NCBI RefSeq assembly: GCF_000017565.1
Contig: NC_009719.1
Location: 3,517,001-3,581,000, forward strand
Length of the DNA: 64,000 nucleotides
Direction of reading: 5' to 3'
Source of the DNA: Parvibaculum lavamentivorans DS-1
GTDB lineage: Bacteria > Pseudomonadota > Alphaproteobacteria > Parvibaculales > Parvibaculaceae
Position numbers and translations under genes: made by a program. Positions 19,427-28,835 of the stretch are shown here, piece by piece. The notes below the pieces were generated by a model. It made no database searches and was not told the origin of the DNA. It saw only the letters and a program-made list of their open reading frames with translations. The first letter of the stretch is position 1, and every line of letters starts with the position of its first letter.

Positions 19427-20614
19427 GTGACGGAGTTGGATGGCATGCGTGGCATCGCATGTGGCGTCGTCGTGCTCCTCCATACGATTTTCGGAATCAT
19501 CCCCTTCGCAAGCGACTCGGCAGGCGGCGCAATTCAGACTGCCCTCCAGCCTTTCATGGTGGGGGGCGTTGACCTCTTCTTCGTTCTGTCGGGCTTTTTG
19601 ATCGGCGGCATCCTTATCGACAACAAGGGGGCCAGCAACTTCTTTCGCGCTTTCTGGACGCGGCGTATCGCCCGGATATTTCCCGTCTATTTCCTGCTCT
19701 TCTTCAGCTTTGTCGGCATTCTGGCGGTGCGCCCCTATATAGATGCGCCCTGGCTGGATATTTGGCTCCTCAAGGAGCAGCTGGCCTTGTGGACCTACGC
19801 AACCTTCACTCAAAATTTCGCCATGGCGCTCGCCAGCTCGGGGGGCCCGCGCTGGATCGGCATAACCTGGTCGCTCGCGGTGGAGGAACAGTTCTATCTT
19901 CTTCTTCCGCCGCTGGTCTATCTGTTGGCCCGGCGGTCTCTGGTGGGGCTGGCGGTTTGCGGCATTGTGGCTGCACCGATCATCAGGAGCCTTCTGTGGA
20001 CGGAGCAGAGCTGGTTTGCCTCATATGTTCTCCTGCCCGGGCGGATGGACACTCTCATGTTCGGCGTGCTGGCCACCTGCATCGTCCGCTCGCCCCTGGC
20101 ACTCGACATTGCCAGGCGCATGCGCACGAAACTTGACGTGATTGCCGCCATTCTGGCTGCAAGCGTGGCCTTCGGCATCTTCGATCTCATTGCCGAACAT
20201 ATTCAGCATCGCCAGCTCGAGCTGTTCGTGCGGACTCTCAGATATTCGGCGCTCGCAGCTTTTTACGGGATCGCCGTTCTCAGAATATTTCTGGTCGCGG
20301 AGGGCCCGTACAGACGTATTTTACGGAATCCTCTTCTCGTTCATATCGGCCTGATCTCATATGCCTTCTACATGTACCATCAGGCCGTCAATGGCCTGGC
20401 CCATGGCTACTTCTTCGGTCAGGCGCCGCGCATATCGTCACTTGCAGAATTTCTTCTCGCGCTTTCCGTCCTCGCCGTTGCCTATACGCTTTCGCGAATT
20501 TCGATGACATTCATGGAACGGCCCATCCGGCGCCGTGGACAACAAGTCAAATACCGCCGCCCTGCAGCGCCTCAACCCGTCGCACCACCCGCGCCGGCCC
20601 CGGAACGGATTTGA
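19427..20614 (+). CDS. Acyltransferase 3 (OafA-like) membrane protein
   Basis: This 395-residue multi-pass protein belongs to the acyltransferase_3 family, which O-acylates surface sugars. The family start ELDGMRGIACGVVVLLHTIF contains the conserved His after the first helix. VDLFFVLSGFLIGGIL, FWTRRIARIFPVYF (the R-x-x-R-I-x-P motif) and ITWSLAVEEQFYLLLPPLVY are all present. About ten helices are predicted. No ATG fits; GTG 19427 is used, and a short in-frame extension to 19376 offers only non-standard starts. It opens the plus-strand half of the polysaccharide island. A weak GCCCGG/CCGGGC hairpin follows at 20628-20652. Confidence 0.88.
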   Translation: MTELDGMRGIACGVVVLLHTIFGIIPFASDSAGGAIQTALQPFMVGGVDLFFVLSGFLIGGILIDNKGASNFFRAFWTRRIARIFPVYFLLFFSFVGILAVRPYIDAPWLDIWLLKEQLALWTYATFTQNFAMALASSGGPRWIGITWSLAVEEQFYLLLPPLVYLLARRSLVGLAVCGIVAAPIIRSLLWTEQSWFASYVLLPGRMDTLMFGVLATCIVRSPLALDIARRMRTKLDVIAAILAASVAFGIFDLIAEHIQHRQLELFVRTLRYSALAAFYGIAVLRIFLVAEGPYRRILRNPLLVHIGLISYAFYMYHQAVNGLAHGYFFGQAPRISSLAEFLLALSVLAVAYTLSRISMTFMERPIRRRGQQVKYRRPAAPQPVAPPAPAPERI

Positions 20615-20744
20615 TGGCAATGAACCGGCCCGGCGCTGCCCCTGAACCGGGCATTTTCATATCCATCGCGAATCTCTCTGCCTGCCGTTACCCTCTACCA
20701 CCCCTGCTTCATCCCTTCCTCATTCCTGCGACAGGCGGCGCTTG

Positions 20745-22589
20745 ATGGCCTATCAGAACTCCGGAACCCATCTGAGACAGCATTCCAATTTGGGCAGGTA
20801 TGCACTGATCCTGCTTCTGGTTGTTCTGATACCGAACGCCGTATTGCTGTCGGGCGTTTTCCAGTTGTTCCCGCCCATCGGGTGGGTCGACCCAGGCATC
20901 TACACGGGATACTTCTGGGACCTCAACCAGCGCATCGAACGTTACGGCGCAAACTACTTTTCGATGAGGCTTCCGTTCACCGTCGTCGGATTTCTCGTCC
21001 ACAGCATCTTTGCACCTGAAGTCGCCGCGAAGGTTTTTGCGGTCTTGTTCAATTCTCTAGCGGCCATATCCCTCTGCCTGCTCGTTGCCGGGCGTGCCGG
21101 TATCGTTGCAGGCGTCGCCGCTGCCTGGACGTTGACCCTAAATCCGGTATGGGTTGCCACGATCAGCCGCACTTATGTGGACGGACCTGCAATCGCCTAT
21201 ACGCTGACCGCTCTCGCTGTTCTTTTCACCCCCAGGACAGGGCGGCAGCGCGTAGTCGCGCTTGTCGCTGGCGGCGGCGTCGCTGCGGCGGCGGTCTATA
21301 CCCACCCCATCACAGTTCTGTTGTTCGGCTGCGCGATTGCAGCGGATATATTTCTCAACAGGCCCAAACTTGCTTCGCTCCTGAAGGAAGGAGCATGGAT
21401 CTTGACTGGCGTCGCGGCGGCGACCGCGATCCTCGGGCTGGTGAGCGTTTCCTTCGGTGGCAATTTTCTGTTCGTCCTCGCGGATCCCTATGCCTTTGAG
21501 CGAACGTTCAGCGGCTTCGGAGCCAATTACCAATATGCTCTGTCCAGCTGGGTTCCCAATGCCTATCGGCTTCTGCCCGTCCCTGTTCTACTGGCGTTCG
21601 GAATCTCCTTGCTTGTATTCCTCAAGAGAACGCACCCATCCTTCTGGCTGGCGGCAATCGGCGTTGCCATGTCGGGCGGCATGGCAATGTTCCTTCTCGT
21701 CCTCGATTTCATTATCGGTGGCGCCACGCTCCAATCGTCGTTCTATTCGAGCTATCTCGTGGCTGGCCTGGCGATCATTGCCGGTGCCGCGGCCGGCTTG
21801 GCGTTTGACCACGCAAATCCGCGTTTGCGGTATCTGACTCTTTCGGGAATTGCCGCGGCTGCGATCACAATTGCGGTCTTCAGCTACGCAGAATTGGCCT
21901 GGGCGATGGTGGACATGCACAGGGGATTCATCTGGATTGCCCTTTTTGGCGCCTCCATTCTGGCATGCAGTCTACTTTTTTGTTCGCCGCGTATCATGGA
22001 GGGCTCGTCCCGGCATTCAATCGCCCCGAGATCCGGGTTCGTTTTACTTGCATCCGTCATCGTCCTCTGCGGTTTTTTCAACACGGACACCAGAAGAATT
22101 TTTGTCATACCATCCGGTTTGGACTACGTGACAAGCTACCGGTCGACCATTGCCGTATCCGGCTTCGTCGATCGCCTCATCAGCAACAATGAAAGACTTT
22201 TCTTCTGGTATGACCGTGATGAACTCACCCTGGCGGATCGCCCGCTCGGCGCATATGGCGTGTACGAATTGCGTTTCAGCGACAAACGCTTTTTCCTTAA
22301 TTATTGGGACAGCCTGACTGCGGTCTGGCTTTGGGACCGGAGTTCGCTCGGCTGGACCATGCCGGAACTTAAACCCGCTGAGCTCGAGCGGCTGCAGCAG
22401 CACTCCATTCCCGCGATGATCTTCACACTCTGCCTTGATGCCGCAAAGTGCTATAAGTCAGCAGCAACCCTGACCAGTCACGGCTACCGGGTCACTGAAG
22501 TAGATCGCCTGCTTGTTGGCGATACAGGATACACACCCTTCTGGGTGGTTGCTTTCCGGGCAGAACCAGCCGGAGACGGCGAGATGTGA
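20745..22589 (+). CDS. Multi-pass membrane protein, GT-C (GT39/ArnT-like) glycosyltransferase candidate
   Basis: This 614-residue protein has about eleven predicted helices in its first 430 residues, then a C-terminal extracytoplasmic domain of about 180 residues (from NTDTRRIFVIPSGLDYVTSY). An acidic first loop (FPPIGWVDPGIYTGYFWDLN) followed by NYFSMRLPFTVVGF resembles lipid-linked-sugar transferases of the GT-C fold, which use polyprenyl-phosphate sugars on the periplasmic side. Substrate and acceptor are unknown. It lies between the acyltransferase and rfbC. Base composition is visibly less GC-rich than in core genes. Confidence 0.6.
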   Translation: MAYQNSGTHLRQHSNLGRYALILLLVVLIPNAVLLSGVFQLFPPIGWVDPGIYTGYFWDLNQRIERYGANYFSMRLPFTVVGFLVHSIFAPEVAAKVFAVLFNSLAAISLCLLVAGRAGIVAGVAAAWTLTLNPVWVATISRTYVDGPAIAYTLTALAVLFTPRTGRQRVVALVAGGGVAAAAVYTHPITVLLFGCAIAADIFLNRPKLASLLKEGAWILTGVAAATAILGLVSVSFGGNFLFVLADPYAFERTFSGFGANYQYALSSWVPNAYRLLPVPVLLAFGISLLVFLKRTHPSFWLAAIGVAMSGGMAMFLLVLDFIIGGATLQSSFYSSYLVAGLAIIAGAAAGLAFDHANPRLRYLTLSGIAAAAITIAVFSYAELAWAMVDMHRGFIWIALFGASILACSLLFCSPRIMEGSSRHSIAPRSGFVLLASVIVLCGFFNTDTRRIFVIPSGLDYVTSYRSTIAVSGFVDRLISNNERLFFWYDRDELTLADRPLGAYGVYELRFSDKRFFLNYWDSLTAVWLWDRSSLGWTMPELKPAELERLQQHSIPAMIFTLCLDAAKCYKSAATLTSHGYRVTEVDRLLVGDTGYTPFWVVAFRAEPAGDGEM

Positions 22590-22734
22590 GGCTCAATATT
22601 TCACTGTCCAGTCTGGATCTGTTGATTGCAGCCACAGAGTCGATTTGGGATAAAGTCAACGGATAAGAGGATGCTTGTTCTCGTCGACGCTCACCCCATC
22701 TGTACACCGCGCAAAATTCGGATCGCCATTTTTC

Positions 22735-23304
22735 ATGATCGAGATTCACTCAACGTCCATACCGGAAGTGAAAGTGATGACGTCTTCCCGTGCCATAGAC
22801 GGCCGGGGCTTTTTTGCCGAGACCTATTCGCGGCGCGATTTTATCGAAATTGGAATCACCGCAGATTTCGTGCAAGACAATGAATCCTGGAACTCCGCTG
22901 CGGGCACGATACGTGGCCTCCATTTCCAGCGTCCGGATTTCGCGCAAGCGAAGCTCGTGAGGGTGCTGTCCGGTGCAATTCTCGACGTCGCGGTGGATAT
23001 TCGGGTCGGCTCGCCTACTTACGCCCAGCACGTAGCCCTGGAGCTCGATGCCGCCGACAACAAGCAGATTTTCATTCCCCGCGGCTTTGCGCATGGCTTC
23101 TGCACATTGGCACCTGCTACCCACGTAACTTATAAGGTCGATGCTTACTATTCCGAGGCCCACGAATCGGGCTTGCTGTGGAATGACCCAAATCTGGCCA
23201 TTAAATGGCCGGTGGATTCGGCAGCGGCAATACTTTCCGAAAAAGATGCGGACCTGCCAGGATTTGCCGCCTTTGAAAGTCCTTTCATGTTTGAAGCAGC
23301 TTGA
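22735..23304 (+). CDS. rfbC: dTDP-4-dehydrorhamnose 3,5-epimerase
   Basis: The enzyme epimerises C3 and C5 of dTDP-4-keto-6-deoxyglucose, giving the L-rhamno precursor. From ATG 22735 it is 189 residues. Cupin-fold RmlC motifs are RGFFAETYSRRDF, FVQDNESWNSAAGTIRGLHF (catalytic His near the end), QAKLVRVLSGAILDVAVDIR, QIFIPRGFAHGFCTL and a YKVDAYYSEAHESGLLWNDP segment. It is upstream of rfbB in an rfbC-rfbB-(rfbD remnant)-rfbA array. Since rfbD is broken, its product may feed a reductase encoded elsewhere or be unused. Confidence 0.93.
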   Translation: MIEIHSTSIPEVKVMTSSRAIDGRGFFAETYSRRDFIEIGITADFVQDNESWNSAAGTIRGLHFQRPDFAQAKLVRVLSGAILDVAVDIRVGSPTYAQHVALELDAADNKQIFIPRGFAHGFCTLAPATHVTYKVDAYYSEAHESGLLWNDPNLAIKWPVDSAAAILSEKDADLPGFAAFESPFMFEAA

Positions 23305-23357
23305 ATAAGCGGCTATTTATACGTGAGGACTGAGGCGAGCTCCTGGGAGAGGGCTAG

Positions 23358-24428
23358 ATGCGCGTTATAGTTACAGGCGGCGCTGGGTTCATCGGATCTG
23401 CGGTTATCCGGCTTTTAATCAACGAAACCGAACATGAAGTGCTCAACCTCGACTGCCTGACTTATGCCAGCGATCAGGCCGCCCTCTCTTCCGTCTGCGA
23501 ACATCCGCGTTACAGGTTTTCCCATACAGATATCCGCAAGCCTGACGCACTCAGGAGGGTCTTTCGAGATTATCGCCCCCATCTCGTGATGCATCTGGCG
23601 GCAGAGTCGCATGTTGATCGCTCCATTGATGCGCCTGCGGATTTTATCGAAACTAATGTAGTCGGTACGGTCAATCTTCTTGAGACTGCGCGAAGCTACT
23701 GGTCTTCTCTCGATGGAGCGGAGAAGCGCGCTTTTCGGTTCCACCACGTGTCGACCGACGAGGTCTATGGAAGCCTGGGAGCAGAAGGCTACTTCACCGA
23801 AGAAACGGCCTACGCTCCTAATTCCCCCTACTCAGCATCGAAGGCCGCATCGGATCATATGGTGCGCGCATGGCATGCGACCTATGGCATACCTGTAGTA
23901 ACGAGCAACTGCTCAAACAATTTCGGCCCCCATCAGTTTCCGGAAAAACTGATCCCGTTGACCATCATCAACGCCATTGAGGGCAAGAGCCTGCCGGTAT
24001 ACGGCAACGGCATGAATATTCGTGACTGGCTGTTCGTCGAGGATCATGCGCGCGCGCTCATGACGATAGCTCTACGCGGGCGCGTCGGTGAAACTTACAA
24101 TGTCGGCGGCGACGCCGAACGCACCAACATAGAAGTAGTTCGCTCCATCTGCAGCCTTCTGGACGAGATTTTGCCTCACTCATCGTTTCGTCCCCATGAA
24201 AACCTGATCCGGTTCGTTGCCGACCGGCCAGGCCACGATATGCGTTACGCGATAGACACATCGAAAATCCGGCGCGAGTTGGGTTGGCAGCCGGTCGAAA
24301 GCTTTGAAAGCGGATTGAGAAAGACTGTTGAATGGTACATCGACAACAGAGCCATCTGGACGCGGTTGCTTCTCGACCGCTACCAAGGTGAACGGCTAGG
24401 CCTTATGGGCGCCCGTCAGGCGATATGA
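23358..24428 (+). CDS. rfbB: dTDP-glucose 4,6-dehydratase
   Basis: The enzyme converts dTDP-glucose to dTDP-4-keto-6-deoxyglucose, the branch point for rhamnose and amino sugars. At 356 residues it is an extended SDR. It shows the NAD-binding [34 protein letters not shown], the catalytic [27 protein letters not shown] (Y-x-x-x-K) and [20 protein letters not shown]-type ribosome-binding site lies 8-12 bases before ATG 23358. The stop is followed at once by the rfbD remnant. Confidence 0.96.
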   Translation: MRVIVTGGAGFIGSAVIRLLINETEHEVLNLDCLTYASDQAALSSVCEHPRYRFSHTDIRKPDALRRVFRDYRPHLVMHLAAESHVDRSIDAPADFIETNVVGTVNLLETARSYWSSLDGAEKRAFRFHHVSTDEVYGSLGAEGYFTEETAYAPNSPYSASKAASDHMVRAWHATYGIPVVTSNCSNNFGPHQFPEKLIPLTIINAIEGKSLPVYGNGMNIRDWLFVEDHARALMTIALRGRVGETYNVGGDAERTNIEVVRSICSLLDEILPHSSFRPHENLIRFVADRPGHDMRYAIDTSKIRRELGWQPVESFESGLRKTVEWYIDNRAIWTRLLLDRYQGERLGLMGARQAI

Positions 24429-24434
24429 CACAGA

Positions 24435-24783
24435 AATCCGAGCTGCGCGGCAGATATTGCAGAGGGGCTTCTTGTTGTAATGAAACGCGGTATGGGAGAC
24501 CTCGCCTTCGGGGGCGAGCCGCCATGGGGTGTTTAGCACTTCAACAGTGTGCAGAAGCGATATTGAAGGAAGCGGCGGCACGTGTAATGCCTCAGCGAAC
24601 CGTAAATCCATCAGAACGGCCGACTACCCAACTGCGTCGATCCGGCCCGCAAATGTCGCGCTTGATTGCACACAGGTCGGTAATGTTTTCGGCTTTGTGC
24701 TGCGGCCGTGGCAAGAAGGTCTTGGCGAGGTACTGGACCAACTTCTGTCCGGCAATCTCGCAAAAAGCGGGTACATGAAATGA
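24435..24783 (+). pseudogene. rfbD: rfbD (dTDP-4-dehydrorhamnose reductase) remnant
   Basis: Only the C-terminal third of RfbD can be traced, spread over three frames. The first frame (24435 to about 24530) reads CAADIAEGLLVVMKRGMGDL and then stops. A second (about 24538-24612) reads CAEAILKEAAARVMPQRTVN. A third (about 24612-24783) reads IRTADYPTASIRPANVALDC and then [15 protein letters not shown]. These match, in order, the ADIA, FAEAIF and ADYPTPA-RPANS-LD blocks of RfbD. The NAD-binding N-terminal two thirds is absent. The terminal TGA overlaps the rfbA start, preserving the ancestral coupling. At least two frameshifts plus a 5' deletion make it non-functional. Confidence 0.85.
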
Positions 24784-25682
24784 AGGGAATAATACTGGCT
24801 GGCGGAAGCGGCACCCGCCTCTACCCGATAACGCGTGCCGTGTCCAAACAGTTGCTGCCGGTTTACGACAAGCCGATGATCTATTACCCGCTCACAACAC
24901 TGATGCTTGCTGGCAGCCGGGACATCCTCGTCATAACTACACCGCATGACGCCGCTGCCTTCCAAAATCTCCTAGGAGATGGAAATCAGTGGGGCATTTC
25001 GATTTCCTACGCTGTGCAGCCGAACCCCGAAGGCCTGGCGCAGGCATTCCTTATCGGCCGGCATTTCATCGCCGGGGAGAGATGTGCCCTGGTTCTCGGC
25101 GACAACATATTCTACGGCAACGGGCTCTCCGGCATCCTCCAACGCGCCGCTTCCCGGAAGAACGGCGCCACGGTGTTCGGCTACTGGGTCGCCGACCCTG
25201 AACGATATGGAGTCGTGGAGTTTGACCGGGACGGAAACGCGATTTCAATCGAAGAGAAACCGAAGAGGCCCAAATCACCCTACGCGGTCACCGGTCTTTA
25301 TTTTTACGACGAGCAGGTGGTCGATATGGCCGCGGAAATTCGACCTTCAGCACGAGGCGAGCTGGAGATTACCACGCTCAACAATATGTACCTGGATCGA
25401 GGATGCCTGACAGTGGAAATCCTGGGTCGTGGTTTCACGTGGCTCGACACAGGCACTCACCAGACATTGCTGCAGGCGAGCCAATTTGTCGAAACGATCG
25501 AAGAGCGCCAGAACCTCAAGATCGGCAGTCCCGATGAGGTTGCCTACCGTCTTAAGTATATCGATGCGGATCAACTTATTGCCCTTGCCGCGAGCTGCGG
25601 TAACAACGGGTACAGTAATTACCTCAAGCTGCTTACCCGAGAAGAGTATCAGCCTCCGGCGCCGGGCGCAGGAAGGGCATAG
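24780..25682 (+). CDS. rfbA: Glucose-1-phosphate thymidylyltransferase
   Basis: The enzyme makes dTDP-glucose from dTTP and glucose 1-phosphate, the entry to all dTDP-deoxysugars. At 300 residues it has typical RmlA motifs: [17 protein letters not shown] (nucleotide loop), [50 protein letters not shown] and [16 protein letters not shown]. The frame is open further upstream, but ATG 24780 matches the family N-terminus and overlaps the terminal TGA of the rfbD remnant. Confidence 0.96.
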   Translation: MKGIILAGGSGTRLYPITRAVSKQLLPVYDKPMIYYPLTTLMLAGSRDILVITTPHDAAAFQNLLGDGNQWGISISYAVQPNPEGLAQAFLIGRHFIAGERCALVLGDNIFYGNGLSGILQRAASRKNGATVFGYWVADPERYGVVEFDRDGNAISIEEKPKRPKSPYAVTGLYFYDEQVVDMAAEIRPSARGELEITTLNNMYLDRGCLTVEILGRGFTWLDTGTHQTLLQASQFVETIEERQNLKIGSPDEVAYRLKYIDADQLIALAASCGNNGYSNYLKLLTREEYQPPAPGAGRA

Positions 25683-25757
25683 ACTGGAGTATCTTTTCCG
25701 GTTCCGAACCTCGCCACACTCGCTAAACTCCTATGGATAGAGTGCTCTAAACCGGAC

Positions 25758-26723
25758 ATGTATTTAGCAGGAGCCGCCTTGAGCAACGAACCCTTCACGA
25801 TCAGTGCAGTAGTCCCTGTCTATGGCTGCCGGGATTGCCTGGAGGAACTTTGTGTCCAGCTCGAGCGCAACTTGTCTATCCTCACCGACCAGTACGAAAT
25901 CATCCTTGTTGACGATAGAAGTCCGGATAACTGGTGGCAGATTCTGCCAGAATTACAGAAGCGCCATGCTTCACTCAAAGCCGTTCGCCTCAGCCGCAAC
26001 TACGGACAGCAAGTAGCCATAACGGCGGGTCTTGCCGCAGCGAAGGGTGACTACACGGTCGTGATGGATTGCGATCTTCAGGATCCGCCGGATCTCATTC
26101 CCACTCTATTCGCAAAGCTTCGGGAAGGTCATGACCTCGTACTCGCCCGCCGGGTATCCCGAAGCCACTCGCCGTTCAGACAACTTGCTGCACGTATATT
26201 CGTTGCAATTTCGCGCATGCTCACCAACGAGAAGATCGACGGCAGCTACGGCTCCTTTTCTCTTCTGTCGAGAAAGGTCGTCGACAGCTTTCTGCTATTT
26301 GAAGAAAGGGAGCGCTACTATCTGAGCATCATCCGCTGCCTCGGCTTCAATGTAGGAACAGTAGACTTCCTTCACCGGAGCCGGCATTCAGGCAGCAGCA
26401 GCTACGGCCTGCGACACCTCTTCCGAATCGGAATCAACGGTATCCTCCTCCAGGCGACCGTCGCGCTTCACTGGATCGTCGGATTCGGTTTCTTCATCGC
26501 AATCAGCGGCACTGCTACAGCGGCATATCTTGTGTGGCGACAGCTGTTCCAAGCAAGCATACCCGGATGGACAAGCCTCATCGTGCTTATGCTTTTGTGC
26601 ACAGGCGTAATCCTTATTAGTTTGGGATTCGTAGGATTATATATCGGCAAGATATTCGAGCAGACGCGAGGCCGACCGCTCTACGTCGTCGATTCCGTCG
26701 AAGAAAGGCGGCTTTCATGGTGA
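25758..26723 (+). CDS. GT2 glycosyltransferase, polyprenyl-phosphate sugar synthase type (GtrB/DPM1-like)
   Basis: This 321-residue protein has an N-terminal GT-A domain (ISAVVPVYGCRDCLEELCVQ, EIILVDDRSPD and MDCDLQDPPDLIPTL, where the DxD-type acidic cluster binds nucleotide-sugar and metal). Two C-terminal helices follow (VGFGFFIAISGTATAAYLVW and IVLMLLCTGVILISLGFVGL), ending GKIFEQTRGRPLYVV. This layout is typical of enzymes that transfer a sugar to undecaprenyl phosphate. The start could be ATG 25758 or TTG 25779. It overlaps the next methyltransferase gene by 7 bp. Confidence 0.9.
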   Translation: MYLAGAALSNEPFTISAVVPVYGCRDCLEELCVQLERNLSILTDQYEIILVDDRSPDNWWQILPELQKRHASLKAVRLSRNYGQQVAITAGLAAAKGDYTVVMDCDLQDPPDLIPTLFAKLREGHDLVLARRVSRSHSPFRQLAARIFVAISRMLTNEKIDGSYGSFSLLSRKVVDSFLLFEERERYYLSIIRCLGFNVGTVDFLHRSRHSGSSSYGLRHLFRIGINGILLQATVALHWIVGFGFFIAISGTATAAYLVWRQLFQASIPGWTSLIVLMLLCTGVILISLGFVGLYIGKIFEQTRGRPLYVVDSVEERRLSW

Positions 26724-27364
26724 AAGAAAGCGGCACCGACTCTCACACCACCATTCTTGCGGAAGTTGCGGACTACTATTCCGGCAAACTCGCGGAACAT
26801 GGAGAAACGCCCCAGGGGGTGGACTGGAACGGCGAGGCCGGTCAGGTGTTGAGGTTCGAACAACTTAGCAAGGTGGTCGCTTCCGGCCCCGCTTTTTCTG
26901 TCAATGATCTCGGTGCTGGCTACGGCGCACTTTTTTCCTATCTCGATACTCGCTACGCCGATGTCAGCTATTTCGGGTACGACGTTTCCGAAAGTATGGT
27001 GATGGCTGCGCGCAGGCAGTTTGGCCATGCCCGAAATGCCACCTTCTCGGTTTCCTCGACACCTCAAACATCTGCCGACTATGGCATGGCGAGTGGCATC
27101 TTCAATGTCAGGCTCGGTCGCGCCGATGCAGAATGGCGCAGCTATATAGAACAGACGCTCGATCAGCTTCACAGGACCAGCAGACTGGGATTTTCCTTCA
27201 ACTGCCTCACCTCATACTCGGATAAGGACAAGATGCGTCCCCACCTCTACTACGCGGATCCGTGCGAGCTTTTCGATATCTGCAAGAAAAAATACTCCCG
27301 GCAAGTGGCTCTCTTGCATGATTACGGACTCTACGAATTCACAATTCTGGTGAGGAAACTCTAA
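26717..27364 (+). CDS. SAM-dependent methyltransferase (class I)
   Basis: This 215-residue protein has the class I methyltransferase motif I as SVNDLGAGYGALFSYLDTRY, an acidic strand YFGYDVSESMVMAARRQF, and GMASGIFNVRL at the motif IV position. The last third (MRPHLYYADPCELFDICKKK) is typical of small methyltransferases in polysaccharide clusters. The target is unknown. It overlaps the GT2 gene by 7 bp and the downstream acetyltransferase gene by 1 bp, so the three are translationally coupled. Confidence 0.75.
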   Translation: MVKESGTDSHTTILAEVADYYSGKLAEHGETPQGVDWNGEAGQVLRFEQLSKVVASGPAFSVNDLGAGYGALFSYLDTRYADVSYFGYDVSESMVMAARRQFGHARNATFSVSSTPQTSADYGMASGIFNVRLGRADAEWRSYIEQTLDQLHRTSRLGFSFNCLTSYSDKDKMRPHLYYADPCELFDICKKKYSRQVALLHDYGLYEFTILVRKL

Positions 27365-28029
27365 TGACAAAACCGCTGGTCATTTTCGGCGCCGGCGACA
27401 TTGCCCAACTGGCGCACTACTATTTTTCGACAGATTCAGCACATGAAGTTGTCGCTTTCAGCGTGGATGCCGCCCATATCGATCAGGACAATTTTTGCGG
27501 CCTCCCCGTGGTCCCGTTTGAAGAGGTAACTGACGCCTTCCCGCCCCGGGAGCACGATTTTTTTGTCGCCCTGAGCTATTCCAAGCTCAACCAGCTACGA
27601 AAAGACAAATATTTGGCCGCAAAAGCCGCTGGATACAATATTGCAAGCTACATAAGTTCCCGCGCATCGGTGCTTAACCAAGGCAAGATCGGCGAAAATT
27701 GCTTCATCCTGGAAGACAACACCATCCAGCCCTTTGTTACCATCGGCAACAATGTGACCCTGTGGAGTGGAAATCACATTGGCCATCATTCCGTGATCTC
27801 CGATCACTGCTTTATCGCTTCCCATGTTGTGGTTTCCGGGGGTGTCGAAATCGGGGAACGCAGCTTTATTGGCGTGAACGCCACGCTTCGCGATCACATA
27901 AAAATCGGTGAGTGCTGTGTAATCGGCGCAGGCGCCATCATTCTCGCCGATGCAGAAGCGGAAGGCGTTTATGTCGGCCAAGGCACGGAGCGCGCGAAGA
28001 TTCCCAGCAGCAGGCTTCGAAAGATATGA
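27364..28029 (+). CDS. PglD/NeuD-like sugar O- or N-acyltransferase
   Basis: This 221-residue protein has a Rossmann-like N-terminal half (PLVIFGAGDIAQLAHYYF) that binds nucleotide sugar in this family. The C-terminal left-handed beta-helix of hexapeptide repeats reads IGNNVTLWSGNHIGHHSVIS, DHCFIASHVVVSGGVEIG and FIGVNATLRDHIKIG. The His pair in GHHSVISDH corresponds to the catalytic base region of PglD. PglD and VioB-type enzymes N-acetylate 4-amino-4,6-dideoxy sugars, so with WecE in this island dTDP-Fuc4N is an attractive substrate. That assignment is inference. Confidence 0.8.
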   Translation: MTKPLVIFGAGDIAQLAHYYFSTDSAHEVVAFSVDAAHIDQDNFCGLPVVPFEEVTDAFPPREHDFFVALSYSKLNQLRKDKYLAAKAAGYNIASYISSRASVLNQGKIGENCFILEDNTIQPFVTIGNNVTLWSGNHIGHHSVISDHCFIASHVVVSGGVEIGERSFIGVNATLRDHIKIGECCVIGAGAIILADAEAEGVYVGQGTERAKIPSSRLRKI

Positions 28030-28136
28030 AACGGCCGATATATTTCTGAAGCAGAGCGGGCGCGTTAGAGATTAATCCGACCGCAAATATATTAAACTCA
28101 CGTCGCTGATCGTCGAACAACACACCCCCATTCGGC

Positions 28137-28835
28137 CTACCGCCGGCCGGCTGCTTTCATATATTGGCCGGCAGAACTACCACAATTGAATAGCAGATCG
28201 ACGATTGAAACGGTGTGCACGAAATCACCCCAAAGCTGAGGATACTCGGGATAACCGCTGTAATCGAACCAGGTGACGCCGATACCTTTGCGGCGAAAAA
28301 CCTCCTCGTCGAGATACTCCCTCGCTGCAGGACCGGAGATATATTCAGAGGCACCGGCTTGTTCGCAGAGACTGGCAAGTCGTTCGGTTTGCCCCTGGAC
28401 CAGTTCATAGTCCGAGGAGTTTGTGATTGTTGTGCAAACTCCAAGGTAGCGACAGATGGCTTCAAGCAGATCGCGGTTGAGGATGGAAAGATGCGAATAG
28501 CGCTTCTCCAGATAGAAAGGAGATAACCATTCCGTCACCTCGGCAAAAAAGGGCGCTCGCTTGTAGTTGGATGAGATGCTCTTCCAGTGCCCTTCAGGCC
28601 AGTCCACTCCATCGATTTCCGTCTCGCAAATCTTCTGATGGTACTTTCCCTTGACCTTGACAGGAACCGTAAGCCACATCAGCCCTTGCGGAGTTTTGAT
28701 CTGGTTTCGGTTCCGCCAGTCGCGCCGCGTGTATTGCATGTCGTCGTAGAGAATGAACTCGTCCACCGACGCAATGAGATCGAAATAGCCCTTCCAAGGG
28801 ATGTAGTTCGACTGGAGTATCGCAACTTTCTTCAT
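28137..28835 (-). CDS. WbqC family protein
   Basis: This 232-residue protein begins [20 protein letters not shown] and continues [20 protein letters not shown] and [20 protein letters not shown], the signature of the WbqC-like family found in O-antigen and other surface-sugar clusters. The C-terminal part has [20 protein letters not shown] and [12 protein letters not shown]. The biochemical role is not firmly known. Its ATG overlaps the stop of the upstream GT-C-like gene (ATGA), so the two are co-expressed. Confidence 0.88.
   Translation of the reverse strand: MKKVAILQSNYIPWKGYFDLIASVDEFILYDDMQYTRRDWRNRNQIKTPQGLMWLTVPVKVKGKYHQKICETEIDGVDWPEGHWKSISSNYKRAPFFAEVTEWLSPFYLEKRYSHLSILNRDLLEAICRYLGVCTTITNSSDYELVQGQTERLASLCEQAGASEYISGPAAREYLDEEVFRRKGIGVTWFDYSGYPEYPQLWGDFVHTVSIVDLLFNCGSSAGQYMKAAGRR

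Noticed and set aside
24529-24783. 84-codon ORF as a separate small gene
   Set aside because: Its C-terminal part is plainly the end of RfbD; it is one frame of the pseudogene.
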